From NCBI RefSeq assembly GCF_014596915.1, contig NZ_JACVWU010000015.1, forward strand, positions 124,001-188,000: a stretch of 64,000 nucleotides of DNA, written 5' to 3'. Origin of the DNA: Streptomyces sp. TRM68416. GTDB taxonomy: Bacteria > Actinomycetota > Actinomycetes > Streptomycetales > Streptomycetaceae. The notes under the pieces are model-generated. The model searched no databases and had not been told where the DNA came from. It saw nothing but the letters and a program-made list of their open reading frames with translations. A program made the position numbers and the translations under genes. Of the stretch, positions 43,789 through 51,843 are shown one piece after another. Each line of letters starts with the position of its first letter. The first letter of the stretch is position 1.

Positions 43789-44553
43789 TCAGGGGCGCAC
43801 GAGCAGCTGGAACTCGAAGGAGTAACGGCTCGGCCGGTAGATGTGGTCGCCGAACTCGACCGCACGGCCGGTGTCGTCGAAGGTGGTGCGCTGCATGGTG
43901 AGCAGCGGGGCGCCCTCCTGCTCGGCGAGCCGCTCGGCCTCGGCGGCGGTGGCGGCGCGGGCCCCGATGGACTGGCGGGCACTGTGCAGGGTGATCCCGG
44001 CGGCGCGCATCAGCCGGTACAGGCCGGTGGCCTCCAGTTGCGCGGTGTCCAGGTCGAGCAGGGCGGTCGGCAGGTAGTTGCACAGGTACGCCATCGGCTC
44101 GCCGTGGGCCAGGCGCAGCCGCTCCACCTGGTGCACATCGCTGCCCTCGGTGACGCCGAGCGCGGCCGCGACCTCGGCGGAGGCCGGGACGACCGTGTTG
44201 ACCAGCACCGTGGTCGCGGGGCGCTGGCCGGCGGCCTCCAGGTCGTCGTAGAGGCTGCTGAGCTCCAGCGGGCGCTTGACCTGGCTGTGCACGACCTGGG
44301 TGCCCACTCCGCGGCGGCGCACCAGCAGGCCCTTGTCGACGAGGGACTGGATGGCCTGGCGGACGGTGGGCCGGGACAGGCCGAGGCGCGCGGCGAGTTC
44401 GATCTCGTTGCCCAGCAGGCTGCCGGGGGTGAGCGCTCCGTGCTCGATCGCGGCCTCCAACTGCTGGGACAGCTGGAAGTACAACGGCACCGGGCTGCTC
44501 CGGTCCACACTGAGGTCGAGCGACACGGTCGGGTCCACTTCTGGTTTCGGCAC
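43789..44553 (-). CDS. GntR-family (HutC/UTRA) transcriptional regulator
   Basis: A 254-residue regulator. Residues about 20-90 form the GntR winged helix (ELAARLGLSRPTVRQAIQSL), and residues about 105-250 form a UTRA effector domain with VHQVERLRLAHGEPMAY. It lies between the ABC operon it probably controls (same strand) and a divergent Gfo/Idh dehydrogenase. Identical palindromes at 43756 and 44604 are its likely binding sites, so it would control both units and itself. The effector is probably the imported sugar or its phosphate. Confidence 0.92.
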   Translation of the reverse strand: MPKPEVDPTVSLDLSVDRSSPVPLYFQLSQQLEAAIEHGALTPGSLLGNEIELAARLGLSRPTVRQAIQSLVDKGLLVRRRGVGTQVVHSQVKRPLELSSLYDDLEAAGQRPATTVLVNTVVPASAEVAAALGVTEGSDVHQVERLRLAHGEPMAYLCNYLPTALLDLDTAQLEATGLYRLMRAAGITLHSARQSIGARAATAAEAERLAEQEGAPLLTMQRTTFDDTGRAVEFGDHIYRPSRYSFEFQLLVRP

Positions 44554-44603
44554 GGGCCGAGCGTAGCTCCGTGGCCGGTTGACGGGAAGTCGTGTAGTTC
44601 GGT

Positions 44604-44613
44604 TGTCCGGACA
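44604..44613. promoter_or_regulatory. GntR operator between GntR and Gfo/Idh genes
   Basis: TGTCCGGACA, identical to the palindrome at 43756-43765, lies in the divergent promoter region, 6 bases upstream of the TTGACA of the dehydrogenase promoter and 51 bases from the GntR start. It could control both directions. Confidence 0.65.
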
Positions 44614-44619
44614 TACGCA

Positions 44620-44648
44620 TTGACAGGGGCGGGATCCGGCCGCACTTT
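44620..44648 (+). promoter_or_regulatory. Predicted promoter for a leaderless Gfo/Idh mRNA
   Basis: TTGACA (44620-44625) and CACTTT (44643-44648) are 17 bases apart. The ATG at 44655 begins 7 bases after the -10 box, at the expected transcription start, and has no ribosome-binding site. The mRNA is probably leaderless. Confidence 0.5.
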
Positions 44649-44654
44649 GGTCCC

Positions 44655-45677
44655 ATGCGCATCGGAGTCATCGGTACAGGCCGCATCGGCACCATCCATG
44701 CGAACACACTCAGCCGGCACCGGGAGGTCGGTTCGCTGATCCTCACCGACGCCGATCCAGCGCGCGCCCAGGAGCTGGCCCTGCGGCTCGGCGAGACGGC
44801 GGCGCCCGGAGTGGACGAGATCTTCAAGTGGGGCGTGGACGCCGTGGTGATCACGACGGCGACGTCGGCGCACGCCGAACTGATCGGTCGGGCAGCACGC
44901 TCGGGCCTCCCGGTGTTCTGCGAGAAGCCCATCGCGCTCGACCTGCCCGGCACCCTCCAGGCGATCTCCGAGGTCGAGACGGCCGGAACGATCCTCCAGA
45001 TGGGCTTCCAGCGCCGCTTCGACGCGGGCTACGCGGGTGCCCGCGAGGCCCTGCGGTCCGGACGGCTCGGGCGGCTGCACACGGTCCGGGCGCTGACCAG
45101 CGACCAGGCGCCGCCACCGGCCGCGTATCTGCCGCAGTCCGGCGGGCTGTACCGGGACACGCTGATCCACGACTTCGACGTGCTGCGCTGGGTGACCGGG
45201 CGCGAGGTGGTCGATGTGTACGCGGCCGGGTCGGACGCGGGGCCCGCGATGTTCCGCGAGGCGGGGGACGTGGACACCGCGGCGGCGCTCCTCACGCTGG
45301 ACGACGGCACGCTCGCCACCGCGACGGCGACCCGACTCAACGGCGCCGGCTACGACGTGCGCATGGAGCTGGCCGGGGAACGGGACACGATCGTCGTCGG
45401 CCTGGACGACCGTACGCCCGTCACCTCGACCGAGCCGACCGGGCCGCCGGCCGCGGACAAGCCGTGGCCCGGCTTCCTGGAGCGCTTCGGGCCCGCCTAC
45501 GAGGCGGAGCTGGTGGCGTTCGTGGACGTGGTCCGGGGCGAGCGGGCCAACCCCTGCGACGGACGCGAGGCCCTCCAGGCCCTGCGGGTCGCGGAGGCCT
45601 GCGAGGTGTCCCGGCGCGAGCACAGACCGGTGCGGCTGGCGGAGCTCCCGGGCGGGCCGGTTTCCACCGCCGCGTGA
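44655..45677 (+). CDS. Gfo/Idh/MocA-family oxidoreductase (inositol 2-dehydrogenase-like)
   Basis: A 340-residue NAD(P)-dependent dehydrogenase resembling myo-inositol 2-dehydrogenase: MRIGVIGTGRIGTIHANTL Rossmann motif, FCEKPIALD (catalytic Lys), LQMGFQRRFDAGY, and the DTLIHDFDVLRW active-site His-Asp. It is divergent from the GntR gene, with which it shares an operator, so it probably acts on the substrate imported by the neighbouring ABC system. Inositol is a fair guess, but no other inositol catabolic genes are present here. Confidence 0.9.
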   Translation: MRIGVIGTGRIGTIHANTLSRHREVGSLILTDADPARAQELALRLGETAAPGVDEIFKWGVDAVVITTATSAHAELIGRAARSGLPVFCEKPIALDLPGTLQAISEVETAGTILQMGFQRRFDAGYAGAREALRSGRLGRLHTVRALTSDQAPPPAAYLPQSGGLYRDTLIHDFDVLRWVTGREVVDVYAAGSDAGPAMFREAGDVDTAAALLTLDDGTLATATATRLNGAGYDVRMELAGERDTIVVGLDDRTPVTSTEPTGPPAADKPWPGFLERFGPAYEAELVAFVDVVRGERANPCDGREALQALRVAEACEVSRREHRPVRLAELPGGPVSTAA

Positions 45678-45693
45678 GCGCACCCGGGCCGGC

Positions 45694-46872
45694 CTACCAG
45701 CGCACCGGCAGGCTCCGCATCCCCCGTATCAGCATGCCCGGGAGCCATTCGCCGGGCGGGCCGTCGAGGGCCAGGCCGGGGGCGCGCTCCAGGAGCGAAC
45801 GGACCGCCGTGCGCGCTTCGAGGCGGGCCAGCGGGGCGCCGAGGCAGAAGTGGATGCCGTGGCCGAAGGCGACGTGGCCGCGGGTGTCGCGCCGGATGTC
45901 GAAGCGGTCCGGGGCGGGATAGCGCTCCCCGTCCCGGTCCGCCGCGGTGAGGCCGATCATCACCGTGTCGCCCGCGGCCACCTGGACTCCGCCGATCTCC
46001 AGGGGCTCGGCGGCATACCGGAACGTGGCGTTCTCCACCGGGCCCTCGTAGCGCAGCATCTCCTCCACCGCGCCGTCCAGGAGAGTCATGTCGGCCCGTA
46101 GCGCGGCGAGTTGGTCGGGGTGGGTGAGCAGGGCGTGGACGCCGTTGGTGATGAGGTTGACCGTGGTCTCGTGGCCGGCGATCAGCAGGATGAAGGCCAT
46201 GCCCCGCAGCTCGTCCGGGGAGAGCCGGTCGCCGTCCTCGGCGGTGGTGCGGATCAGGTCGCTGAGCAGGTCGTCGCTCGGACCGGCGGCCCGCTTGTCC
46301 TCGATCAGTTCCCTGAAGTAGGCGGCGAGGCCGACGAAGGCGTCGTGCTCGCTGCCCGGGCTGCTGGGGGCCACCGACTCGTTGGACATCCTGCGGAACT
46401 CCGCGCGGTCCATCTCGGGCACGCCGAGCAGTTCGCAGATGACGGTGAGCGGCAGCGGGTAGGCGAAGGACTGCACCAGGTCGGCACGGCCCTGCGGCAG
46501 CATCGCGTCGAGCAGGTCGTCGGTGATCTGCTGGATCCTCGGCCGCAGCGCCTCCATCCGGCGCGCGGTGAAGGCGCGGGTGATCAGCCCGCGCAGCCGG
46601 GTGTGCTGGGGCGGGTCGCTTTCCAGCAGGTTCTTCCCGAGCAGTTCTTCGGGGAGCGTGGCCAGGCCGACCTTGGCGCCGTCCTTGGACAGCCGCTGGT
46701 CGGCCAGCGCCGCACGCGCCTCCTCGTGGCCGACGACCAGCCAGGTCTCGTCCTCCCAACCGGGCGGCCGGATCCGGTGGACCGGACCGAGGGCCCGTAA
46801 CCGTGCGTACACCGGGTGCGGGTCGTCGCGGAACTCCTTGCCGAACTCGCCCAGATCGATCACGTCACCCAT
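45694..46872 (-). CDS. Cytochrome P450
   Basis: A 392-residue bacterial class I P450, a soluble haem monooxygenase. It has the I-helix oxygen motif LIAGHETTVN, the K-helix EEMLR and the haem loop FGHGIHFCLGA with Cys343. It resembles CYP105/107-like enzymes that oxidise secondary metabolites. Leu25 is a TTA codon (46798-46800), so it may be under bldA control. The start follows GGGGGAGGG. No ferredoxin gene is adjacent; fdxA lies 37 kb away. The substrate is unknown. It converges with the Gfo/Idh gene with a 16-base gap. Confidence 0.93.
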   Translation of the reverse strand: MGDVIDLGEFGKEFRDDPHPVYARLRALGPVHRIRPPGWEDETWLVVGHEEARAALADQRLSKDGAKVGLATLPEELLGKNLLESDPPQHTRLRGLITRAFTARRMEALRPRIQQITDDLLDAMLPQGRADLVQSFAYPLPLTVICELLGVPEMDRAEFRRMSNESVAPSSPGSEHDAFVGLAAYFRELIEDKRAAGPSDDLLSDLIRTTAEDGDRLSPDELRGMAFILLIAGHETTVNLITNGVHALLTHPDQLAALRADMTLLDGAVEEMLRYEGPVENATFRYAAEPLEIGGVQVAAGDTVMIGLTAADRDGERYPAPDRFDIRRDTRGHVAFGHGIHFCLGAPLARLEARTAVRSLLERAPGLALDGPPGEWLPGMLIRGMRSLPVRW

Positions 46873-46928
46873 GGCCCTCCCCCTCGCACGGCTCCCCCGG
46901 CACCCTCTTCAACGCGCGGCGGCCACGG

Positions 46929-47609
46929 CTAGTGCCCGTCCGCCCCCGGTTCTTCCAGAAGTCCCGCGTCGTACGCCAACAGGGCTATCTGTACACGGTT
47001 GTTGAGGTCGAGCTTGGTCAGGATGCGGGAGACGTGGGTCTTCACGGTGGCGACGCTCATGTAGAGGCCGCCGGCGATCTCGGCGTTGGACAGGCCCCGG
47101 CCGACCGCGACGGCGACCTCGCGCTCACGGTCGTTGAGGGCGGCGACGCGAGCACGCGCGTGCGTGCGGCGGACGTCGGTGGCGGCGCCGGCCGCGTGTG
47201 CCATCACCTGCCGGGTGACGGTGGGCGAGAGAACGGGATCGCCCGCCGCGACGCGCCGCACCGCGTCGACGATCTCGGCGGGCGGGGTGTCCTTGAGGAC
47301 GAACCCGGCGGCGCCCGCACGCAGGGCGCGCAGCACCTGGTCGTCGGCGTGGAAGGTGGTGAGCAGGACGATCTGCGGGGCGTCCGGCCGGCCGCGCAGC
47401 CGTTCCGTGGCGGTCAGTCCGTCCACCGAGGGCATCCGGATGTCCATCAGGACGACGTCCGGGCGGGTGCGCTCGACGAGTTCCCCCACCTCGGCGCCGT
47501 CCGAGGCCTCGCCGACGATCTCGATGTCGTCCGCCCCGCCCATCATCAGGGCCAGACCCGCCCGGACCAGCGGGTCGTCGTCGACGAGGAGCAGTCTGAT
47601 CGCATTCAT
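46929..47609 (-). CDS. NarL/LuxR-type response regulator
   Basis: A 226-residue response regulator. The receiver domain has an acidic pocket (LLVDDDP), phosphoacceptor Asp56 in VVLMDIRMP, and the Thr/Lys of LLTTF and VLKD. The C-terminal LuxR HTH has LNDREREVAVAVGRGLSNAEI and ATVKTHVSRILTKLDL. It lies about 170 bases downstream of the histidine kinase on the same strand and is its likely partner. Targets are unknown; the P450 gene follows directly. Confidence 0.94.
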   Translation of the reverse strand: MNAIRLLLVDDDPLVRAGLALMMGGADDIEIVGEASDGAEVGELVERTRPDVVLMDIRMPSVDGLTATERLRGRPDAPQIVLLTTFHADDQVLRALRAGAAGFVLKDTPPAEIVDAVRRVAAGDPVLSPTVTRQVMAHAAGAATDVRRTHARARVAALNDREREVAVAVGRGLSNAEIAGGLYMSVATVKTHVSRILTKLDLNNRVQIALLAYDAGLLEEPGADGH

Positions 47610-47781
47610 GGGCTGTACGTAATCATGCCTGCCGCTCCGGGGCGCCCACGGCGACCGGATCGCTCGGCACTCCGAGGGGAGGCCGAGGTCACGGATCCCG
47701 ACCCTGCTCCCGTCGTGGCGTCGACGCCCGGAGCACCGGCAACCCGCACTGCCTTCACACCCCTCGCTCCCCTCGCTCCCC

Positions 47782-49029
47782 TCACTCCCACGGCAGCCAG
47801 GCCCGCACCTCGAAGCCGCCGTTCGGCGTGGTGCCGTGTTCGAGGGTGCCGCCGGTCAGGGTTGCGCGTTCCGTGAGGCCGATCAGTCCCTGGCCGGAGC
47901 CGGGGACGTGCGGTGCCTCCCGGTCCGGGGCGGGGTTGCGCACACGGACGACGAGGCCCTCGCCCGGGGCGCCGGTGACCGACACCGTGACCTCGGTGCC
48001 GGGGGCGTGCTTGCGGGCGTTGGTGAGGCCCTCCTGGGCGACGCGGTAGGCAGTACGTCCGACGGAGGCGGGGACGGCCGCGGGGTCGGTGACGCGGTGG
48101 TCGAGGGTGACCTTCATGCCGGCCTCGCGGGACTCGGCGACCAGCGCCTCCAGGGCGCCCAGGGTCGGCTGGGGGCGGCTGGCGTCGTCGCGGTCGCCGG
48201 CCCGCAGCACGCCGATGATCTCCCGCAGGTCCTGGAGGGCGTCGTGGGCGCTCTCCCGGATCACACCGGCCGCCCGCGCGATCTCCTCGCGGGGCGCGTC
48301 CGGCCGGAACTCCAGCGCGCCCGCGTGCACGCTCAGCAGCGTCAGCCGGTGGGCGAGGACGTCGTGCATCTCCCGGGCGATGGCCTCGCGCGCCAGCCGC
48401 TGCGCCTGCTCGGCGCGCAGCCGCGCCTCGGTCTCGGCGCGCCGGGCACGGTCGCGCAGGCTGAGCATCAGCTGCCGCTTGGAGCGTACGAACATGCCCC
48501 AGCCGACGACCGCTCCGGTCATCACCGCGCTGAGGAAGATCACCCAGCCGTAGGGGATGTCGGGGTCGGGGCGGAACCAGTAGAAGACCGGGGTCACCGC
48601 CAGGGCGATGCCGCTGACCCAGGCCACGTACCGGAAGGGGCGGTGCACGGCGAGGGTGAAGAGGGCGACGAGGGCCGCGCCGCCCGCGGTACTGGAGACC
48701 AGGCTGACGGGGATCATGGCCACGGCGAACCCGAGCGGCCAGCGGCGGCGCAGCCAGACCGCTCCGCAGGAGAGCGCGCCCAGCAGCTGGTCGACGGCCG
48801 CCAGCGGTTCCGGAAGGTTCTCCTGCCGCATCGAGTCCGCGGCCATCAGGCCGATGAGGACGGCCAGCAGGAAGCAGGAGAAGTCGACCGCCCAGTCACG
48901 CGCGGTGCGCCGGGGCCGCCGCCCGGGCCGCTCGCCGTCGGGGTCGAGTTCCTGCACCACGGCCGAGGGCAGCAGCCAGCGCCGCTCGACGAAGGCCTGC
49001 GGTTCGGGCGCCGATGCGTCACCACTCAC
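47782..49029 (-). CDS. NarL-type sensor histidine kinase
   Basis: A 415-residue membrane kinase. Residues about 45-170 contain four to five membrane segments. A coiled region (RARRAETEARLRAEQAQRL) leads to the HisKA_3 box AREMHDVLAHRLTLLSVHAG (phosphoacceptor His). The C-terminal HATPase has NARKHAPGTEV and GQGLIGLTER. No periplasmic sensor domain of size is visible, so the signal may be in the membrane. I take the GTG at 49029; a TTG three codons upstream is possible. The 172 bases to the response regulator hold no evident gene. Confidence 0.92.
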   Translation of the reverse strand: MSGDASAPEPQAFVERRWLLPSAVVQELDPDGERPGRRPRRTARDWAVDFSCFLLAVLIGLMAADSMRQENLPEPLAAVDQLLGALSCGAVWLRRRWPLGFAVAMIPVSLVSSTAGGAALVALFTLAVHRPFRYVAWVSGIALAVTPVFYWFRPDPDIPYGWVIFLSAVMTGAVVGWGMFVRSKRQLMLSLRDRARRAETEARLRAEQAQRLAREAIAREMHDVLAHRLTLLSVHAGALEFRPDAPREEIARAAGVIRESAHDALQDLREIIGVLRAGDRDDASRPQPTLGALEALVAESREAGMKVTLDHRVTDPAAVPASVGRTAYRVAQEGLTNARKHAPGTEVTVSVTGAPGEGLVVRVRNPAPDREAPHVPGSGQGLIGLTERATLTGGTLEHGTTPNGGFEVRAWLPWE

Positions 49030-49209
49030 GATCGACAAATCTACGCAGCCACAGCCCGCGTCACCGCTCTCCGGCCGGGATCACCGACAAAAGTCGTGGC
49101 ATCGAAGACTTTCGCCGCACCCGGGCCCGGCGGACCGCCGACTTCCGTCGGGAGGCGTCTCGCCCCGCGGCCGATGTGCGCGGGGGGTCCGCGGGGCGAG
49201 GGTCCTCCC

Positions 49210-49410
49210 ATGAAGCACGTACTGGAGATTCTCGGATTCGTCGCCCTGGTGCAGGGCATCGCCGGCCTCGTGCACGAGTTCACCAGCTGGGACTGGGGCC
49301 TCGTGCAGCGGATCGGCTTCCTCGACGGCTACGAGATCTACGCGAGCGTCGCCCTGCTCGTACTGGCGTTCGCCCTGTTCGCCGCCGCGGAGAGCCGGAG
49401 GTCCGGCTGA
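49210..49410 (+). CDS. Small membrane protein
   Basis: A 66-residue protein with two hydrophobic segments (LEILGFVALVQGIAGLVHEF and ASVALLVLAFALFAAA) joined by an amphipathic loop rich in Trp. The ATG follows GAGGG. No enzyme motif is seen. It is divergent from the histidine kinase. Its function is unknown. Confidence 0.7.
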   Translation: MKHVLEILGFVALVQGIAGLVHEFTSWDWGLVQRIGFLDGYEIYASVALLVLAFALFAAAESRRSG

Positions 49411-49437
49411 ACCCGGCCCGGACCTCCGGCCGGCGCC

Positions 49438-49824
49438 TCAGCAGCCGTAGTCGATCAGGTCGAACGACGCGTAGTGGTCGGCCGTGTAGTAGTCCTCCTG
49501 GTGCTCCTCGCCGGTGACGACGCGGCGGGCACCGCGCGTGGAGGAGCCGGGCGTGATGACCGTGTACTCGTGGTAGTAGCCGGTGGACCGGCTGGGCAGG
49601 ATGCCTTCCCGGTTCTGGAAGACGGTGCCGTCCTGGGTGTACGGGTAGGGCCCGCCCCGCTCGATCAGTTCGAGCGTGTCGTGGGCCTGGGAGGGCAGGT
49701 CGCCGTAACAGATGCTGCCCACGGCGGCGGCCGCGGGGGTCGCGGTGACGGTGCCGCCGACGAGGAGTGCGGACAGTACGGCGGCCGCGGCGCCGATACG
49801 AGTGATGCGTGGGGGGAATCTCAT
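49438..49824 (-). CDS. Secreted guanyl-specific ribonuclease (RNase Sa-like)
   Basis: A 128-residue exported RNase of the N1/T1 (barnase-like) family that cuts single-stranded RNA after G. A signal peptide ends near TPAAAA. The mature part closely follows RNase Sa as I remember it: PYTQDGTVFQNREGILPS, GYYHEYTVITPG (catalytic Glu), TRGARRVVTG (two Arg), YTADHYASF (His), and two Cys for the disulphide. The start is uncertain: ATGs at 49824, 49833 and 49857 all lack a good ribosome-binding site; I took the one giving the cleanest signal peptide. No barstar-like inhibitor gene is adjacent. Confidence 0.9.
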   Translation of the reverse strand: MRFPPRITRIGAAAAVLSALLVGGTVTATPAAAAVGSICYGDLPSQAHDTLELIERGGPYPYTQDGTVFQNREGILPSRSTGYYHEYTVITPGSSTRGARRVVTGEEHQEDYYTADHYASFDLIDYGC

Positions 49825-49956
49825 GGCCCCCATGATGACGCGCGTAGACACTGGCATGTCAATGACAACCCTGCAGAGTTTCCCGTCAAGTCCGATGAGT
49901 TTTCGGGAAGTTAACCTGCCGCCCGGCGCCTTCACACGGACCGGACGGCAGGACCG

Positions 49957-50583
49957 TCAGGCACCCTCCGGAAGCTCGAACTCCCCGTACTGCGGGCGGC
50001 CGGCCAGGTCGTACGACTGGATGGAGACGCCGGTGGAGGTGATCCGCCCGCCGGTGTGCCGGAAGGCGGTCGGGGCGGCGCCCTCCTGGAAGAAGCGGCG
50101 GCCTGCGCCCAGTACGACCGGGAACGTCAGCAGGTGCAGGGTGTCGACGAGGCCGAGGGCGAGCAGCGAGTGCAGGAGGCCGCCGCTGCCGTGCACCTGG
50201 AGCTGGCGGTCGGTGCGCTCCTTGAGGGCGGTGACCTCCTTGGCGAGGTCGCCGCCGACGACGGTGGTGCCGGGCCACTCCGGGTCGGTGAGGGTGGCGG
50301 AGGCGACGTACTTCGGCAGGGCGTTGAGCCGGGAGGCGACCGGGTCGGCCGGGTCGGTCACCTTCGGCCAGAACGAGGCGAAGATGTCGTACGTACGGCG
50401 GCCCAGGAGGAACGCGCCGGCGTCGTCGAAGACCTCGTTGATGAACCCGCCGAAGTCGTCGTCGGCGTACGGGAAGCTCCAGCCGCCCTGCTGGAAGCCG
50501 TCCCGGGTGTCCTCCTGGGGGCCGCCGGGCGCCTGGTAGACGCCGTCGAGGGTGACGAAGATCGTGGAGATGAGCCTGCCCAT
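49957..50583 (-). CDS. Dihydrofolate reductase-family (RibD C-terminal-like) protein
   Basis: A 208-residue protein with the RibD C-terminal/DHFR fold: MGRLISTIFVTLDGVYQAPGG at the start, FLLGRRTYDIFASFWP, and QVHGSGGLLHSLLALGLVD for NADPH. Members are widespread reductases of mostly unknown substrate. Stand-alone copies in Streptomyces are numerous. It is divergent from the SDR gene with 243 bases between. Confidence 0.9.
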   Translation of the reverse strand: MGRLISTIFVTLDGVYQAPGGPQEDTRDGFQQGGWSFPYADDDFGGFINEVFDDAGAFLLGRRTYDIFASFWPKVTDPADPVASRLNALPKYVASATLTDPEWPGTTVVGGDLAKEVTALKERTDRQLQVHGSGGLLHSLLALGLVDTLHLLTFPVVLGAGRRFFQEGAAPTAFRHTGGRITSTGVSIQSYDLAGRPQYGEFELPEGA

Positions 50584-50649
50584 GGCGGGTACCTGCTTCC
50601 TGGTGCGGGGTCTGCTGTCATCAGCTCAGACCCCGCGGGCCCCCGCAAC

Positions 50650-50778
50650 TCATCGGTTCGGCCGGACGACGCGCCGGATGCCGTCCTGGATGCCGTCCTG
50701 GATGCCCTCCTCGAAGGCCCCGGTGAACTGCTGCAGGACGAAGCCTCCAGGACGAAGCACCGGGCCCTGGATCTCCAT
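50650..50778 (-). CDS. Possible 42-residue peptide with an internal repeat
   Basis: A small frame starting MEIQGPVLRPGGFVLQQF and ending EGIQDGIQDGIRRVVRPNR. Its end is built from a 15-bp repeat (three copies near 50678-50710). The ribosome-binding site is weak and no homologue is recalled. The other strand also has open frames, so this is a tentative gene. Confidence 0.25.
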   Translation of the reverse strand: MEIQGPVLRPGGFVLQQFTGAFEEGIQDGIQDGIRRVVRPNR

Positions 50779-50826
50779 GTCCGTTCGCCGCCAGCGCTGC
50801 GACCCCGCGGCGGCTGGGATGGAGGC

Positions 50827-51570
50827 ATGACTTCTTACGGAGAGCTTGACGGCAAGGTGGCTCTGGTGACCGGGGGCAGCCGGGGTATCGGGGCGGCGAC
50901 GGCGTTGCGGCTGGCGCGGGAAGGGGCGTCTGTTGCGGTTACGTATGTTCAGGGCAAGGAGGCGGCCGAGGAGGTCGTGCGGGGTGTCGAGGCGCTCGGG
51001 CGGCGGGCGGTGGCCCTGCGTGCGGACTCCGCGGACGCGGGTGAGGCGGCGGGGGCCGTGGAGCGTACGGTCGCGGCGCTGGGCGGGCTGGACGTGCTGG
51101 TGAACAACGCGGGCGTGGGGGTGCTCGGGCCGCTGGAGAGCCTGTCGCTCCACGATGTGGACCGGGTGCTGGCGGTCAATGTGCGCGGGGTCTTTCTGGC
51201 CTCGCAGGCGGCTGCCGCGCGGATGGTGGACGGGGGGCGGATCATCACGATCGGGTCGTGTATGGCGCAGCGGGTGCCTGGGCCCGGGGGGACGTTGTAC
51301 ACGATGAGCAAGGCGGCACTGGTGGGGTTGACGAAGGCGCTCGCCCGGGAGCTGGGGGTGCGGGGGATCACCGCGAATGTTGTCCATCCGGGGCCGATCG
51401 ACACGGATATGAATCCGGCGGACGGGCCGTATGCGGCGGGGCAGGCGGCGATGACGGCGGTGGGGCGGTTCGGGAGGGCGGAGGAGGTGGCCGGGGTGGT
51501 TGCCTGTCTGGCCGGGGCGGGGTATGTGACGGGGGCGGAGTTCGCGGTGGATGGGGGGCATGCGGCGTGA
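50827..51570 (+). CDS. Short-chain dehydrogenase/reductase
   Basis: A 247-residue classical SDR with TGGSRGIGAATAL (cofactor motif), NNAGVG, and the catalytic Ser (GSCMA), Tyr and Lys (LYTMSKAAL). The C-terminal TGAEFAVDGG is typical. It resembles 3-oxoacyl-[ACP] reductases, but sequence alone does not fix the substrate. GGAGG lies only one base before this ATG, so translation may use a poor site or begin slightly elsewhere. Confidence 0.9.
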   Translation: MTSYGELDGKVALVTGGSRGIGAATALRLAREGASVAVTYVQGKEAAEEVVRGVEALGRRAVALRADSADAGEAAGAVERTVAALGGLDVLVNNAGVGVLGPLESLSLHDVDRVLAVNVRGVFLASQAAAARMVDGGRIITIGSCMAQRVPGPGGTLYTMSKAALVGLTKALARELGVRGITANVVHPGPIDTDMNPADGPYAAGQAAMTAVGRFGRAEEVAGVVACLAGAGYVTGAEFAVDGGHAA

Positions 51571-51618
51571 TGCCGTGAGGGGTTTTTCGCCCCCGCCGCC
51601 CCTACCCGTCCCATCCCC

Positions 51619-51791
51619 AGGGGCTCCGCCCCTTCGACCCCGTCCAGGGGGCGGAGCCCCCTGGACCCCCAGCGGGGACTGCGTCCCCTGCTCCCCTCCT
51701 GGGGCTGCGCCCCCCGGCCCCGCTGGGGGCTGCGCCCCCCCAGACCCCCCTTCGGCCTGAACGGCCTCGTCCTCAAACGCCGGACGGGCTG
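51619..51791. terminator. GC-rich palindromes plus a Streptomyces intergenic repeat between convergent genes
   Basis: Between the convergent SDR and allantoicase genes lie several perfect hairpins: AGGGGCTCCGCCCCT (about 51619-51633), CCAGGGGGC with GCCCCCTGG around GGA (51644-51664), and CTGGGGGC with GCCCCCCCAG (about 51723-51742). They are followed by CCTCAAACGCCGGACGGGCT (51771-51790), which I recall as a very common Streptomyces intergenic element. The block probably ends transcription from both sides; nothing else is seen in the 273-base gap. Confidence 0.7.
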
Positions 51792-51843
51792 TATATGCCG
51801 GCCTGTGTCCTGAAGTGCCGGATGGGATGGGAACACCGACGGG

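Noticed and set aside
43789..45683. Long minus-strand frames across the GntR and Gfo/Idh genes
   Set aside because: They are shadow frames; the GntR start with its wHTH and the Gfo/Idh Rossmann motif on the other strand fix the true genes.
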